Of a DNA stretch of 64,000 bases, positions 16,279-25,012 are shown piece after piece (position 1 is the first letter of the stretch; each line of letters begins with the position of its first letter). The notes below the pieces were generated by a model that made no database searches, was not told the origin of the DNA, and saw nothing but the letters and a program-made list of their open reading frames with translations. The stretch is from positions 1-64,000 of the forward strand of contig LNJE01000001.1 of assembly GCA_001587635.1 (NCBI GenBank), read 5' to 3'. Source of the DNA: Methanofastidiosum methylothiophilum (GTDB taxonomy: Archaea; Methanobacteriota_B; Thermococci; Methanofastidiosales; Methanofastidiosaceae). The position numbers were made by a program, and so were the translations under genes.

Positions 16279-17111
16279 AGGAATTCATTGAAATATCAAG
16301 GCCCTCGAATGCACTTTTCTCGGGCGTTGCTGTTTTGATAGGTGCGCTTGTTGCAGGGGGGGGATTAGGTGATTTACAAAAAATTGTTTTAGTTTTTTTT
16401 GTTGCAACATTTGCATGTGCAGGTGGCAATGTTATAAATGATTACTTTGATTACGAAATAGATAAAATTAATGCCCCAAAAAGAGTTCTGCCACGAGATG
16501 CTATGAGTCTAAAATCAGCATACTCCTTTTCTCTCGTTTTATTTGTAATTTCTTGCATCCTTGCAGCAGCCGTCAATTTATTGGCGTTTTCTATTTGCAT
16601 TGTGGCTTGTATTTTGATGTATATCTATGCAATGACTTTAAAGAAAAAACCCCTCTCAGGAAATCTACTAGTTTCACTTCTAACTTCAATTACATTTATC
16701 TATGGTGGAACGGCAGTTGGGAGTTATAAAGGTGTATCCATCCTTGCTCTAATTTCATTTTTTGCTACAGTTTCAAGAGAAATTATAAAAGATATAGAAG
16801 ATCTAGAAGGGGATGTAAAAAAAGGTGCTAGGACCCTGCCCGCTATAATTGGGGCACCGAAATCATTTAGTCTGGCTTTTGTTTTTCTCTTAATTGCTGC
16901 TTTTCTATTATATGCCCCCTTTATTACAAATCTTTACGGATATCTGTATCTTGTGATTGTAACTCCTGTTATGTTTTTTGTCATGTACATATTGTATCAA
17001 ATTTATAGCGATAGAGNGNGCCCCAAAAAGATTCAAAAAAGCATAAAAAAGGCAATGTACCTTGTGCTTGTCATATTCCTTTTAAGTGCGATAATACATG
17101 GGGTAATGTAA
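16269..17111 (+). CDS. ubiA: UbiA-family prenyltransferase, probable DGGGP synthase
   Basis: A 280-residue protein with eight or so hydrophobic helices carries both Asp-rich motifs of the family: NDYFDYEID (57-65) and DIEDLEGD (175-182). Archaeal members with this length and the INAPKRVLPRDAM block are digeranylgeranylglyceryl phosphate synthases, which add the second geranylgeranyl chain in archaeal lipid synthesis. It overlaps the end of thiI by ten bases (ATG at 16269), so it belongs to the same operon. Two ambiguous bases fall near residues 250-251. Confidence 0.88.
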   Translation: MGLKEFIEISRPSNALFSGVAVLIGALVAGGGLGDLQKIVLVFFVATFACAGGNVINDYFDYEIDKINAPKRVLPRDAMSLKSAYSFSLVLFVISCILAAAVNLLAFSICIVACILMYIYAMTLKKKPLSGNLLVSLLTSITFIYGGTAVGSYKGVSILALISFFATVSREIIKDIEDLEGDVKKGARTLPAIIGAPKSFSLAFVFLLIAAFLLYAPFITNLYGYLYLVIVTPVMFFVMYILYQIYSDRXXPKKIQKSIKKAMYLVLVIFLLSAIIHGVM

Positions 17112-17129
17112 AATTATGGGGCCAAGTAN

Positions 17130-17936
17130 ATGATTTATGTTACAGATCTGACTGAATACCTATTCTGTCCATACAAGCTGTATCTCAAAANAATCAAAGG
17201 ACTCCCGCTCCCCCAAACTTCAGAAATGTTAACTGGATCAATAATCCATAAAATATACGAAGAAGTGCTACAAAGAGAAAAAATAACAATTGAGCAAAGA
17301 ATATGCGAAGAAATGGGAATTGATGAAATTTTCAAAATACTCTATGCTGATTCGAAAAGAGTAATCAAAAATGTCATGATAAAAAACAAGGTAAAGCTAA
17401 AAGAGTTGGGCGTAGACTACCTAGATCTTATCAAAGAACTTCAAGAGGAGTTAAAAGAGGATGAACTTCTAAAGGCAATAAGGATAAAAAAATACATTTC
17501 TATTAATGGTAAAGATAAAAATCTCTATCAAAATCTCTTTATGCTAAAAGATATGGAATACCCAATATCTTCAAGTGAGCTTGGTTTGAGTGGCAAGATA
17601 GATAAACTTGAAGAAGATTCTGAAGGAAACTTGTACCCAGTTGAATTAAAAACTGGTCTTTTTTCAAATGGAATAAGAAAGCATGAAAAATTGCAGGTTT
17701 CGGCATATGCACTCCTTTTAGAAAAAGAAAGAGGCATCAAAATCCCCCTAGGGTTCTTAGAATACTATCAAGTCAAGCAGAGGATCCCTTTTCTGATAAA
17801 AGAGGAAGATAAAAAAGAGGTATTAGAAATACTATCGAAAGTGAAAGAACTATTTGAAGAGCAGAAAGAGCCAAGAAAAGAGAAGAAGAATTTCTGTAAA
17901 AGGTGTGGTTACAATGATTTTTGCTGGAGTATTTAG
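17130..17936 (+). CDS. Cas4/RecB-like PD-(D/E)XK exonuclease, stand-alone
   Basis: The 268-residue protein has the Cas4/AddB-type layout. A single N-terminal cysteine lies in LFCPYKLYLK, and a nuclease core has GKIDKLEEDSEG followed by PVELKTG (the D...ExK site). A QVSAYALLLE motif and a C-terminal cysteine triad FCKRCGYNDFC follow. Four cysteines so placed bind a 4Fe-4S cluster in Cas4 and related proteins. No cas1, cas2 or CRISPR array is in the window, so this is a chromosomal Cas4-like repair nuclease rather than a CRISPR gene. Two ambiguous bases lie near the start. Confidence 0.8.
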   Translation: MIYVTDLTEYLFCPYKLYLKXIKGLPLPQTSEMLTGSIIHKIYEEVLQREKITIEQRICEEMGIDEIFKILYADSKRVIKNVMIKNKVKLKELGVDYLDLIKELQEELKEDELLKAIRIKKYISINGKDKNLYQNLFMLKDMEYPISSSELGLSGKIDKLEEDSEGNLYPVELKTGLFSNGIRKHEKLQVSAYALLLEKERGIKIPLGFLEYYQVKQRIPFLIKEEDKKEVLEILSKVKELFEEQKEPRKEKKNFCKRCGYNDFCWSI

Positions 17937-18856
17937 GTATAGGTCTTTTTTATATTTGAAAATTCTTTGTCATTAAAGCTATTAATAACAGTGACTTTTT
18001 CTGCTTTTATTGCTTTGATGTATTTGGCAAATAAATCCCCTTCGTTTTTTCCTTCGATATAAAGCTTTGAAGGCACGTCAACTAGAATTCTGTCATCTAC
18101 AATGGATAAAGCATGTAACAACTGTATCCCATTTTTATCGATGTCAACAATATAAACATATGCAGAGTATCCTTTATTTATAGCCATTGAAGTATAAAGA
18201 ATAGCAAAGTCTTCGCAATCCCCTCCGCCAAAATCTATAGTTTCATCAGGATAAAAGACAATATCAGGAAAGTTATCTAAAATAACTGAGTCGCGTAATT
18301 TCAATTCAATCCATTTTTCGTTTTTTAGGTCGTAAGCTTTGATATTTGTCCATTCTTGAGTGCCTTCTGAAGTACGTGTGAACGGATCATAATAGTAATA
18401 AAAATTATCAATGAGATAATTATAAGAGTTAAAAAGAAAGTTTTTTTGAGGAATTTCTTTGTTTATTTGAATCACTCCTTTAGAATCTGGTGTGATAAAT
18501 ACTCCCATATTCCTTTGATCCTCAACTATATTACGTTTTATTTTTTGAGAGTACCTTTGCAAAATTAACGATGATCTTTTTTGAGAATTAATAAAAAGTC
18601 TCTGATAGACGAGTAATTGTTCATTTTCTTCTTGTGTTGTAGAAAGAAGTTTTTCTAAATCATGAATCCTCTCAGCATATCCTTGGATCTGAACTTCTGT
18701 TGCATTTTGATCTAATGTTGGGGGTGATGGAGGCCCAGAGGAGTAATAATCAGTAAAGAAAAAGTTATCGACAAATATAAATACGGCAATAAAAATGAGT
18801 GGTATTACAAACCATTTTTTTGGGGTTCTCTTGTTCTGGGTCTTTTCAATTGCCAT
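17933..18856 (-). CDS. Membrane-anchored transglutaminase-like protein
   Basis: The 307-residue protein has a short basic N-terminus and one transmembrane helix (WFVIPLIFIAVFIFVDNFFF). A Pro-rich stretch and a coiled coil (about residues 53-92) follow, then a transglutaminase/papain-like domain. Its catalytic triad is visible as C214 in GGGDCEDFAIL, H248 in LLHALS and D260 in VDVPS. The domain should lie outside the membrane. Such proteins act as proteases or crosslinkers, often in cell-surface maintenance; the substrate here is unknown. Its stop overlaps the convergent Cas4-like gene by four bases. Confidence 0.8.
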   Translation of the reverse strand: MAIEKTQNKRTPKKWFVIPLIFIAVFIFVDNFFFTDYYSSGPPSPPTLDQNATEVQIQGYAERIHDLEKLLSTTQEENEQLLVYQRLFINSQKRSSLILQRYSQKIKRNIVEDQRNMGVFITPDSKGVIQINKEIPQKNFLFNSYNYLIDNFYYYYDPFTRTSEGTQEWTNIKAYDLKNEKWIELKLRDSVILDNFPDIVFYPDETIDFGGGDCEDFAILYTSMAINKGYSAYVYIVDIDKNGIQLLHALSIVDDRILVDVPSKLYIEGKNEGDLFAKYIKAIKAEKVTVINSFNDKEFSNIKKTYT

Positions 18857-18896
18857 GAAAACAACTTTTAGTTAAATAATTTCAGAATTTACGCCA

Positions 18897-19244
18897 TTAT
18901 TTATTTTTGGCATATTTATTAATTAATTCATTTAATTGGGATACTTTAAACGGTTTTCTTATGACGTCTTTTGCTCCAACTTCAAGGGCTTTTGCACCGA
19001 TATTACCATAGGCAGTGATAGCAATAATTTTAGCATTTGGGTCAATCATTAATATTTCTTTAATCACATCAAGCCCGTCCTTTTTTGGTAGTTTCAAATC
19101 CATTAGGACTACATCAGGTTTGTGTTTTGTGAACATCTCAAGGGCTTCGACCCCATCTTTAGCAAGAAAAAGTTCATAATTGAGGGAAATTTTATAAAAA
19201 TCTAAAAGCTCTAAATAATCCTCTGCAATTAATACCTTTATCAT
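18897..19244 (-). CDS. Stand-alone response-regulator receiver domain
   Basis: The 115-residue protein is a bare CheY-like receiver. It has the acidic pair in IAEDYLELL, phospho-acceptor Asp in VLMDLKLPKKDG, the Thr in AITAYG and the invariant Lys in VIRKPFK. There is no output domain, so it must act through protein contacts. An AAGGTG Shine-Dalgarno lies five bases before the ATG. Nine bases upstream ends a small membrane protein that carries a histidine-kinase-like box without histidine. No complete histidine kinase is in the window. Confidence 0.9.
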   Translation of the reverse strand: MIKVLIAEDYLELLDFYKISLNYELFLAKDGVEALEMFTKHKPDVVLMDLKLPKKDGLDVIKEILMIDPNAKIIAITAYGNIGAKALEVGAKDVIRKPFKVSQLNELINKYAKNK

Positions 19245-19253
19245 TTCAACACC

Positions 19254-19586
19254 TTATGTAATTTCATTGTACATCTTCTCCATATTATCAAGTGTTTTTT
19301 TCAGAAATATTAATTGTTCTCTTTCTTTGGGCGGCAAGTTTTCATATTTTAATGAATCTGTTACACTTAAAACTATCGTTAAAGGATTTCTAAAATAATC
19401 TATAACGTTTTTTACCCTATAAGACATATATTCAAGGATTACTGCCGCAATTAATAAAGTTATGATTGATCCCCTAATTAGATAGAACGATCTATGACCT
19501 AAAAGAAAATATATAACTCCTACTAAAAATACTGCCATTATTGAAATAATGTACCCGTCAATTTTGATATTAAAAATCTTTTTCAT
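19254..19586 (-). CDS. Two-TM protein with a His-less HisKA-like segment
   Basis: The 110-residue protein has two transmembrane helices (near 12-30 and 38-52) and then a cytoplasmic helical segment. This reads VIDYFRNPLTIVLSVTDSL, followed by an acidic loop and a second helix (REQLIFLKKTLDNMEKMY). The RNPLT-I pattern resembles the H-box of histidine-kinase dimerisation domains (HELRTPLTxI), with Asp63 where the phospho-accepting His should be. The two-helix length also suits a DHp hairpin. No ATPase domain follows. It is nine bases upstream of the receiver gene and likely co-transcribed. The resemblance is by eye and needs profile comparison. Confidence 0.55.
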   Translation of the reverse strand: MKKIFNIKIDGYIISIMAVFLVGVIYFLLGHRSFYLIRGSIITLLIAAVILEYMSYRVKNVIDYFRNPLTIVLSVTDSLKYENLPPKEREQLIFLKKTLDNMEKMYNEIT

Positions 19587-19670
19587 ATAACAGTTATAAA
19601 TATTAGTCTTACCTATAAAAATATTGCTATTGCCCTTGGATTTCCAATTAAACTATGTATCATTTGTTAA

Positions 19671-20396
19671 TCATATAAAATTCATCACAATTTTAAGCAT
19701 GATGTCCCCAATAAAGATGGATATAAAATATCCAATAGTTATGGGTACTATAAATGGAAGCCCTGGTGTTGCCCAAAGCGTTTCTATTTTCTTTGTCTTG
19801 AGGTCATCTTTATATTTTGCAATATCAAAATCCAAATTTCCAATGAATAGTCTAATTGTCCTATCCCCATCTTTAAATTCTTCCAGAGGATAGAATTTAT
19901 CTGATAGATTTTCTGTCTTGAGCCTATACCCAATAAACATTGAAATTATTTTTTTAACTTTACTGGAATTGTATTCCCTTGGGAAATCTCTTCTAGTCAG
20001 ATTATATATTAAAATAAAAATAGGTATTAAGATGCTTATTATTAATGCATTGTCAAATACTGACATTGGAAATAATCCAAATGCATATTCTCTCCCTGAA
20101 AGAGATGGCAAAAGGGCTCCGATGCCCATTAGAATTTTTCCATCTCCCCCTCCAAATAATCCTAAGTAGAATAATAAGAGTGCTAGTCCAAACATAAGCA
20201 TAAATACAGTTACAGTAATCAATAAGGGTTTAATTGAATGAAGTACAAAAGACATGTAAACTGCATAAGCCAGTCCAACTAATGAAAGGGCAATCCAGTG
20301 CCATTCTTCGATTTCTCTTTTTTTAATGTCAAGGTATGAAGCATGAAAAAGAATGAATCCGCCGAAAATTATCTTTAAGGCAATTAACAAATCCAT
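19671..20396 (-). CDS. Type IV prepilin/preflagellin peptidase (A24 family)
   Basis: The 241-residue membrane aspartic protease has its two catalytic aspartates in YLDIKKREI (D23) and LFGGGDGKILMGIGALLP (D85, the GxGD motif). A further hydrophobic block lies at the C-terminus, and a cytoplasmic insertion of about 90 residues separates the last helices. It cuts the short basic leaders of archaeal pilins and archaellins before the hydrophobic stretch. A likely substrate is the pilin at about 55 kb. It stands just upstream of the HisKA-like/receiver pair on the same strand, though 84 bases apart. Confidence 0.88.
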   Translation of the reverse strand: MDLLIALKIIFGGFILFHASYLDIKKREIEEWHWIALSLVGLAYAVYMSFVLHSIKPLLITVTVFMLMFGLALLLFYLGLFGGGDGKILMGIGALLPSLSGREYAFGLFPMSVFDNALIISILIPIFILIYNLTRRDFPREYNSSKVKKIISMFIGYRLKTENLSDKFYPLEEFKDGDRTIRLFIGNLDFDIAKYKDDLKTKKIETLWATPGLPFIVPITIGYFISIFIGDIMLKIVMNFI

Positions 20397-20456
20397 AAAG
20401 GTACTAATTTTAATGAATTTAAAAGGTTTGATGGAAAAAATTAATTTATCGGTAAA

Positions 20457-20975
20457 TCAATATTCGATACCCTTGCGAGCTATGATCCCTTTTTGGTAAG
20501 GATGTTTTACTTCAACTATTTCTGAAACTAAGTCTGCTATTTCAATCAACTCTTTGGGTGCATATCTACCTGTGAGAATAATTTCAATGCTATCTGGCTT
20601 ATTCTTTAGTACATCAATAACTTTTTCTAAGTTTAATAGTTTGAAATTTAAGGCAACATTTATTTCGTCAAGGACAATAATATCATATTTGCCAATATTA
20701 ATCGATTTTGTGGCAAAATCCCACGCCTCGTTTACAAGATCAATATCTTCTTTACTTGGATTTTTAAAATCGATAAATTTTGACTTTCCAAAAGATACTA
20801 TTTCAATATTTTCTAGTTTATTGATGGCAAAGTGCTCTCCATAAGAATTTCCTTGTTTCATAAACTGGATTATGAGTGATTTGAGACCATATCCAGAAGC
20901 CCTTAGTGTGAGGCCAAATGCAGCGGTGCTCTTACCCTTCCCAGTGCCAGTATATATTTGTATTAATCCTTTCAT
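20457..20975 (-). CDS. cobA: Cob(I)alamin adenosyltransferase, CobA/BtuR type
   Basis: The 172-residue protein has the CobA P-loop GTGKGKS (residues 10-16) and the family blocks STAAFGLTLRASGYG, VLDEINVAL and TGRYAPKELIEIADLVSEI. It transfers the adenosyl group of ATP to cobalt in corrinoids, making the B12 coenzyme precursor that methanogens need in quantity. Length matches the family. It is a single gene here, with no other cobamide-synthesis gene in the window. Confidence 0.92.
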   Translation of the reverse strand: MKGLIQIYTGTGKGKSTAAFGLTLRASGYGLKSLIIQFMKQGNSYGEHFAINKLENIEIVSFGKSKFIDFKNPSKEDIDLVNEAWDFATKSINIGKYDIIVLDEINVALNFKLLNLEKVIDVLKNKPDSIEIILTGRYAPKELIEIADLVSEIVEVKHPYQKGIIARKGIEY

Positions 20976-21092
20976 ATTCCCTATTTACAATATAACTAAT
21001 CATTTAAAAAATAAACTATACAAACTCAAATTGAGGATTTCTTAATTAAAAGCAAAGACGTTTAAATAGAAATTATTCTCTATTTACTTTTA

Positions 21093-21995
21093 ATGATAGA
21101 GTTCCTAAATGTTTCAAAATACTTTGGACGCCATAAAGCCTTAGATGAAGTAACAATTAGAATAGAGGATGGTGCAACGATAGGAATAGTTGGGCCAAAT
21201 GGTGCAGGAAAAACAACCCTAATAAGACTACTTTGCGGTATTTTAAATCCTTCAGAGGGCCAAATATTAATTGGCGGAAAGGACTTACAAAAAAATTCTT
21301 CAGAAATAAAGAAAATTATAGGATATCTACCAGAAGAACCAAATCTTTACGAACGTCCTACAGCAGGAGAACTTTTAGAATACTTTGGTTTGTTGTATGG
21401 GGTTCCTAAAGATAAAATTAATCAAAAGATAGATGAATTATTAGATCTAGTAGGCCTATCCGACAGGAAAGATTGGGCGGTATCCTCTTTTTCAAAAGGC
21501 ATGAGGCAGAGACTTGCTATTTCAAGGGCATTGATACACGACCCTAAAATAATAGTATTTGATGAGCCTACGATGGGGCTTGACCCACTAACCTCTAAAA
21601 AAATAAGGGAGTTTATAACAACTCTAAAAAAAGAGAAGACAATTATTTTGTGCACACATTATATGTATGAGGCAGAGCAATTATGTGACAAGATTGCAAT
21701 AATTGACAAAGGAAAAATAAAAGCTTACGATACAGTTCAAAATCTTAAAGACGCCTACATAAAAGAAAAAACTTTTAGAATAGGCCTTAAAGAAATGAAA
21801 GAAGAATTATTGAATAAAATTTCTTTAACGAAGAATCTTAGAATAGAAAAAATAGGAAAAGATTACATAATACTAAAAACTAAGTCGTATAAAGATCTTA
21901 AATATATCTTGGAAGAAGAAATTACCTATTTTGAAGATTTGACCCCTTCCCTTGAAGAAGTATTCATCAAGTTAGTCGGTAGTAAAAATGATTGA
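21093..21995 (+). CDS. ABC exporter ATP-binding subunit (NatA/CcmA type)
   Basis: The 300-residue protein has a full ATPase cassette: Walker A GPNGAGKTT, a degenerate signature SSFSKGMRQRL, Walker B IIVFDEPTMGL and the switch histidine in ILCTHYMYEAEQL. A C-terminal extension of about 90 residues is typical of ABC-2 exporters. A TTTAAATAG TATA-like element lies about 30 bases upstream. It overlaps the next gene by eight bases and is the first of a three-gene exporter operon with two ABC-2 permeases, the first fused to a protease domain. Confidence 0.92.
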   Translation: MIEFLNVSKYFGRHKALDEVTIRIEDGATIGIVGPNGAGKTTLIRLLCGILNPSEGQILIGGKDLQKNSSEIKKIIGYLPEEPNLYERPTAGELLEYFGLLYGVPKDKINQKIDELLDLVGLSDRKDWAVSSFSKGMRQRLAISRALIHDPKIIVFDEPTMGLDPLTSKKIREFITTLKKEKTIILCTHYMYEAEQLCDKIAIIDKGKIKAYDTVQNLKDAYIKEKTFRIGLKEMKEELLNKISLTKNLRIEKIGKDYIILKTKSYKDLKYILEEEITYFEDLTPSLEEVFIKLVGSKND

Positions 21996-23499
21996 AAAGA
22001 TGATAAAATGGGAACTAAGAAGGTTATTTAAAAATAAGAAATTCAAGATAGCTTTTATTTTGCAGCTACTTGTAATACTTCTGATTATCCCACTTTTTGG
22101 CAGTTACGTGAGGGCCCTTGAAGAAGGGGGATTTTTCAATTTATCTGTTGGTGGAAAAGGATACCTACCAATAGGCATTTACTCAGAAAAAAATTCACTC
22201 ACAGATATTATTTCTGAAAATAAAAGAATTGAAATCCTGTGGCTTGATGAAAAGAAAGGATTTGAATTGTTAGAAAGCGGCAGAATTTCAGCATTGTTAG
22301 AGATAGAACGGGATTTTGAGGATAATTTAAGAAGCTACAAATCTTCAACAGTTAAAATATACATTAATAGTGAAAATCCAAAGAGCATCCCTGCCTATTC
22401 AGAACTAAATAGTATAATTCTTGGTTTTAGAGATGGTGCAATTGAATCTAGAATCAGTAACCTTTCGATTGTAAAACCTGAAGAAAAGAAAACTGGAGAA
22501 GTACTTTTGGCACTTCCAATCAAAAGAGAAAAAATTTTCTATTCAAAATTTCTCTCTATAATGATTATTATACTATTCCAGTTACTATTTTGGATTACAG
22601 CTCTTTATTATTTTGGACGAGTAACAAATCCCCTTATTATCTTACCCCTTACGATAACAGCAATATTGCTTTTGAGTATAACTGGACTCATTGGAGTCTA
22701 TTCAAAGAACTACAAAGATTCTGCCCTAATTGTAACTGTAACTTTTATAGTTCTATTTTTCTTTTTATTTGGTACCTCCACCTTATATTTAGTTGGATTA
22801 AAAGAAGTTGCCGCTATTTCTCCGTTATCTCTCGTTATAGCAATAGAAAATGGCACCTATTCTACTAAAGAAACGATTTTTTCTATATTGCCTTCACTTA
22901 GTTTTTCCTTAATTTTGATGTTTGCATCAACAGCACTATATAGGAAAGACGAATTCTATTTTGGCCCAAGACCTAGCATTACTCAACTTATTTTCAATCT
23001 TGCCGGGAAATTACAAATAAAGAGCAGATCTTATGGCCCTTACTTCATTGCGTTAATTTTTGGATTCATTGCAGTTTTAATTTCAATTATTTTAGAGATA
23101 TTTTTTGGTATCATTACAATCTATTTTACTGAATCAATATTCGTGATATTGGCCTTGTGGGCAATTATAGAAGAGCTTTCTAAAAGTATAGGTATTTTCT
23201 CTGCAAGCCATTATTATAAATTAAAATGGCATGAAGGATTAATGGCTGGCATGGCATCTGGCCTTGGATTTGCCATATTTGAGAATATAATGTTTACAGG
23301 ATTCGCATTAAATATATTCCCGGACTATGCAGTTAGAATATTGATTATGAGAACATTTCTTTCTGGTGGAGTGCATATTGTTTCGACAGGTGTTATAGGA
23401 GTTGGTATTGCTGATAAAAAGTATCTAACACTAACTTTTATTATTGGAGTAATTATTCATTTTGGATATAACATTATGATGTTACAGGGTGTGCTATGA
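21988..23499 (+). CDS. ABC-2 permease fused to a PrsW-type intramembrane protease
   Basis: The 503-residue protein has two parts. Residues 1 to about 315 form an ABC-2 permease: an N-terminal helix, a large extracytoplasmic domain, then a cluster of helices with the LALPIKREKIFYSKF coupling motif. Residues about 340-503 match PrsW proteases, with all four conserved motifs visible: EELSK (about 395), GLGFAIFEN (about 424), HIVSTG (about 460) and IIHFGYN (about 489). PrsW cleaves membrane anti-sigma factors in Bacillus. No break or frameshift separates the parts. It overlaps both neighbours by a few bases. Transport and proteolysis would be physically linked. Confidence 0.85.
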   Translation: MIEKMIKWELRRLFKNKKFKIAFILQLLVILLIIPLFGSYVRALEEGGFFNLSVGGKGYLPIGIYSEKNSLTDIISENKRIEILWLDEKKGFELLESGRISALLEIERDFEDNLRSYKSSTVKIYINSENPKSIPAYSELNSIILGFRDGAIESRISNLSIVKPEEKKTGEVLLALPIKREKIFYSKFLSIMIIILFQLLFWITALYYFGRVTNPLIILPLTITAILLLSITGLIGVYSKNYKDSALIVTVTFIVLFFFLFGTSTLYLVGLKEVAAISPLSLVIAIENGTYSTKETIFSILPSLSFSLILMFASTALYRKDEFYFGPRPSITQLIFNLAGKLQIKSRSYGPYFIALIFGFIAVLISIILEIFFGIITIYFTESIFVILALWAIIEELSKSIGIFSASHYYKLKWHEGLMAGMASGLGFAIFENIMFTGFALNIFPDYAVRILIMRTFLSGGVHIVSTGVIGVGIADKKYLTLTFIIGVIIHFGYNIMMLQGVL

Positions 23500-24575
23500 G
23501 AAAAGAAATAATTTATCTTTCAATAAAAGAATTTAAAGATATAATGAAAGAAAAGGTATACATATTTGCCTTCTTACTTCAACTATTCATAGTAATTGGG
23601 ATAGTATTGATAGGAAGCTCCTATGCCTACATCCAAACATATGTCGACGATCCAGGATCCCAAGGAACTTATNTATTGTATTCTGAAGTAGAAGGATTAT
23701 CTAGGTACCTAACTCAAGAATCAATCAAAAGTGTTTCTCTAAGAAATAAAGAATTTAATGGTGCACTNCCAAGAAATATTGACGGAATAATATGGGCTGA
23801 AAAAAATAATTCTGTAAAAGTATTATTAAAAAATCAATCAAATTTGGATTATTTATCNGAATCAATTAAAAGGGCCTATGTTAAAGCAAAATTAAATGGG
23901 AGTNTTAATGAGGAAATATTAAATCCTATTTCAATCGCTATATACCCAGAGAATTATAGCTACAGNATAACAGATCTCTTCTTTGTTGAAATAATGCAAA
24001 TTCTTTTCATCCCNCTTATATTACTTTTACCAATATTTCTTTCTATGAATATCCTATCTGATTCTATTGTTGGAGAAAAAGAAAGAAAGACTTTTGAAAT
24101 TTTACTTGCCTCCCCATTAAAAAGGATAGAAATTATTCTTGGAAAGATAATACCTACTTTCATTATATCAATTGCGCAAATACTAATTTGGATCATAGTT
24201 TTGAGGGTTCGAGGAATATCCATCTTTAACATACCTTTATTAATTATATTTCTTTCAATAATAATGCTTCTTTTGTTTTCTATGTCAATAGTATTTTCTA
24301 ATATCTCCTCTAATATTACAGAATCAAATCTGTTCCTTACCTTATTCATGATGGTAGTAACACTAATTATGTTTGTGCCAATACCTTCTGAAAATTCTCT
24401 ATTAAAAGAAATGCTAAGTTACTCTCCGATTATCCCTATAATAAAAATATCCTCAAATCCCTCCATTAATTTTCTAGAGATAGGGAAATACATGGCAATA
24501 TATCTTGGACTTGCATTAGTTTCTCTATCAATAGCTATTAAAGGATTATCCAATGACGAAAATATTAGATTATAA
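23496..24575 (+). CDS. ABC-2 type exporter permease
   Basis: The 359-residue membrane protein has an N-terminal helix (YIFAFLLQLFIVIGIVLIG) and a roughly 130-residue extracytoplasmic domain. Five to six C-terminal helices follow, with the NILSDSIVGEKERKTFEILLASPLKRIEIILGK motif (read as two parts) that marks ABC-2 permeases. It overlaps the protease-fused permease by four bases, giving an ATPase plus two-permease exporter. The substrate is unknown; NatAB-like Na+ exporters have the same domain pattern. Five ambiguous bases lie in the first half. Confidence 0.88.
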   Translation: MRKEIIYLSIKEFKDIMKEKVYIFAFLLQLFIVIGIVLIGSSYAYIQTYVDDPGSQGTYXLYSEVEGLSRYLTQESIKSVSLRNKEFNGAXPRNIDGIIWAEKNNSVKVLLKNQSNLDYLXESIKRAYVKAKLNGSXNEEILNPISIAIYPENYSYXITDLFFVEIMQILFIXLILLLPIFLSMNILSDSIVGEKERKTFEILLASPLKRIEIILGKIIPTFIISIAQILIWIIVLRVRGISIFNIPLLIIFLSIIMLLLFSMSIVFSNISSNITESNLFLTLFMMVVTLIMFVPIPSENSLLKEMLSYSPIIPIIKISSNPSINFLEIGKYMAIYLGLALVSLSIAIKGLSNDENIRL

Positions 24576-24674
24576 AATATTAAATATAAAATAAGAAGCA
24601 AATAACTTAGTTTTATAATATTAATTAAAGAATAATTTTATAAAGATTGAAATTATTATTAATCTGGTGATTAT

Positions 24675-25004
24675 TTGAAACAGGTTAGTGTTGATGATAT
24701 CCAAAAGGAAATAGAAAGAGATATTGAAATGGGAAAGAAGATGATCGACGAAGGAAAGAGACTTTTAGAGGAAGGTAAGTATAAATTAGATGAGAGCAAA
24801 TCAAGAATAAAAGATCTTGGGGATGAAGCAGGTATTAAGTTAAAGGAGTTTGAAGAAAAATATAGTGATGAAATTGATTATGTTGTTAAGGAGTCTGAAA
24901 AGGCCCTTCAAGAAACAGAAATATTTATCAGAAAATATCCTTTAATGAGCATTTTTGCAGCTTTTGGATTTGGGTACCTCATAGGTAAATTATTGAGGAA
25001 GTAA
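24675..25004 (+). CDS. Coiled-coil protein with C-terminal membrane anchor (YtxH/ElaB-like)
   Basis: The 109-residue protein is a long charged amphipathic helix (residues 5-80, with repeats such as MIDEGKRLLEEGKYKLDE). A single C-terminal hydrophobic segment ends in basic residues (SIFAAFGFGYLIGKLLRK). This is the shape of ElaB/DUF883 and YtxH stress or ribosome-associated tail-anchored proteins. The start is TTG at 24675, with GGTGA four bases upstream and no nearby ATG. A TATA element lies near 24634-24641. First of three small membrane proteins in a row. Confidence 0.65.
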   Translation: MKQVSVDDIQKEIERDIEMGKKMIDEGKRLLEEGKYKLDESKSRIKDLGDEAGIKLKEFEEKYSDEIDYVVKESEKALQETEIFIRKYPLMSIFAAFGFGYLIGKLLRK

Positions 25005-25012
25005 GTGGGAAA

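Noticed and set aside
17130..17936. A CRISPR-Cas locus suggested by the Cas4-like gene
   Set aside because: No repeat array and no cas1, cas2 or effector genes are in the window.
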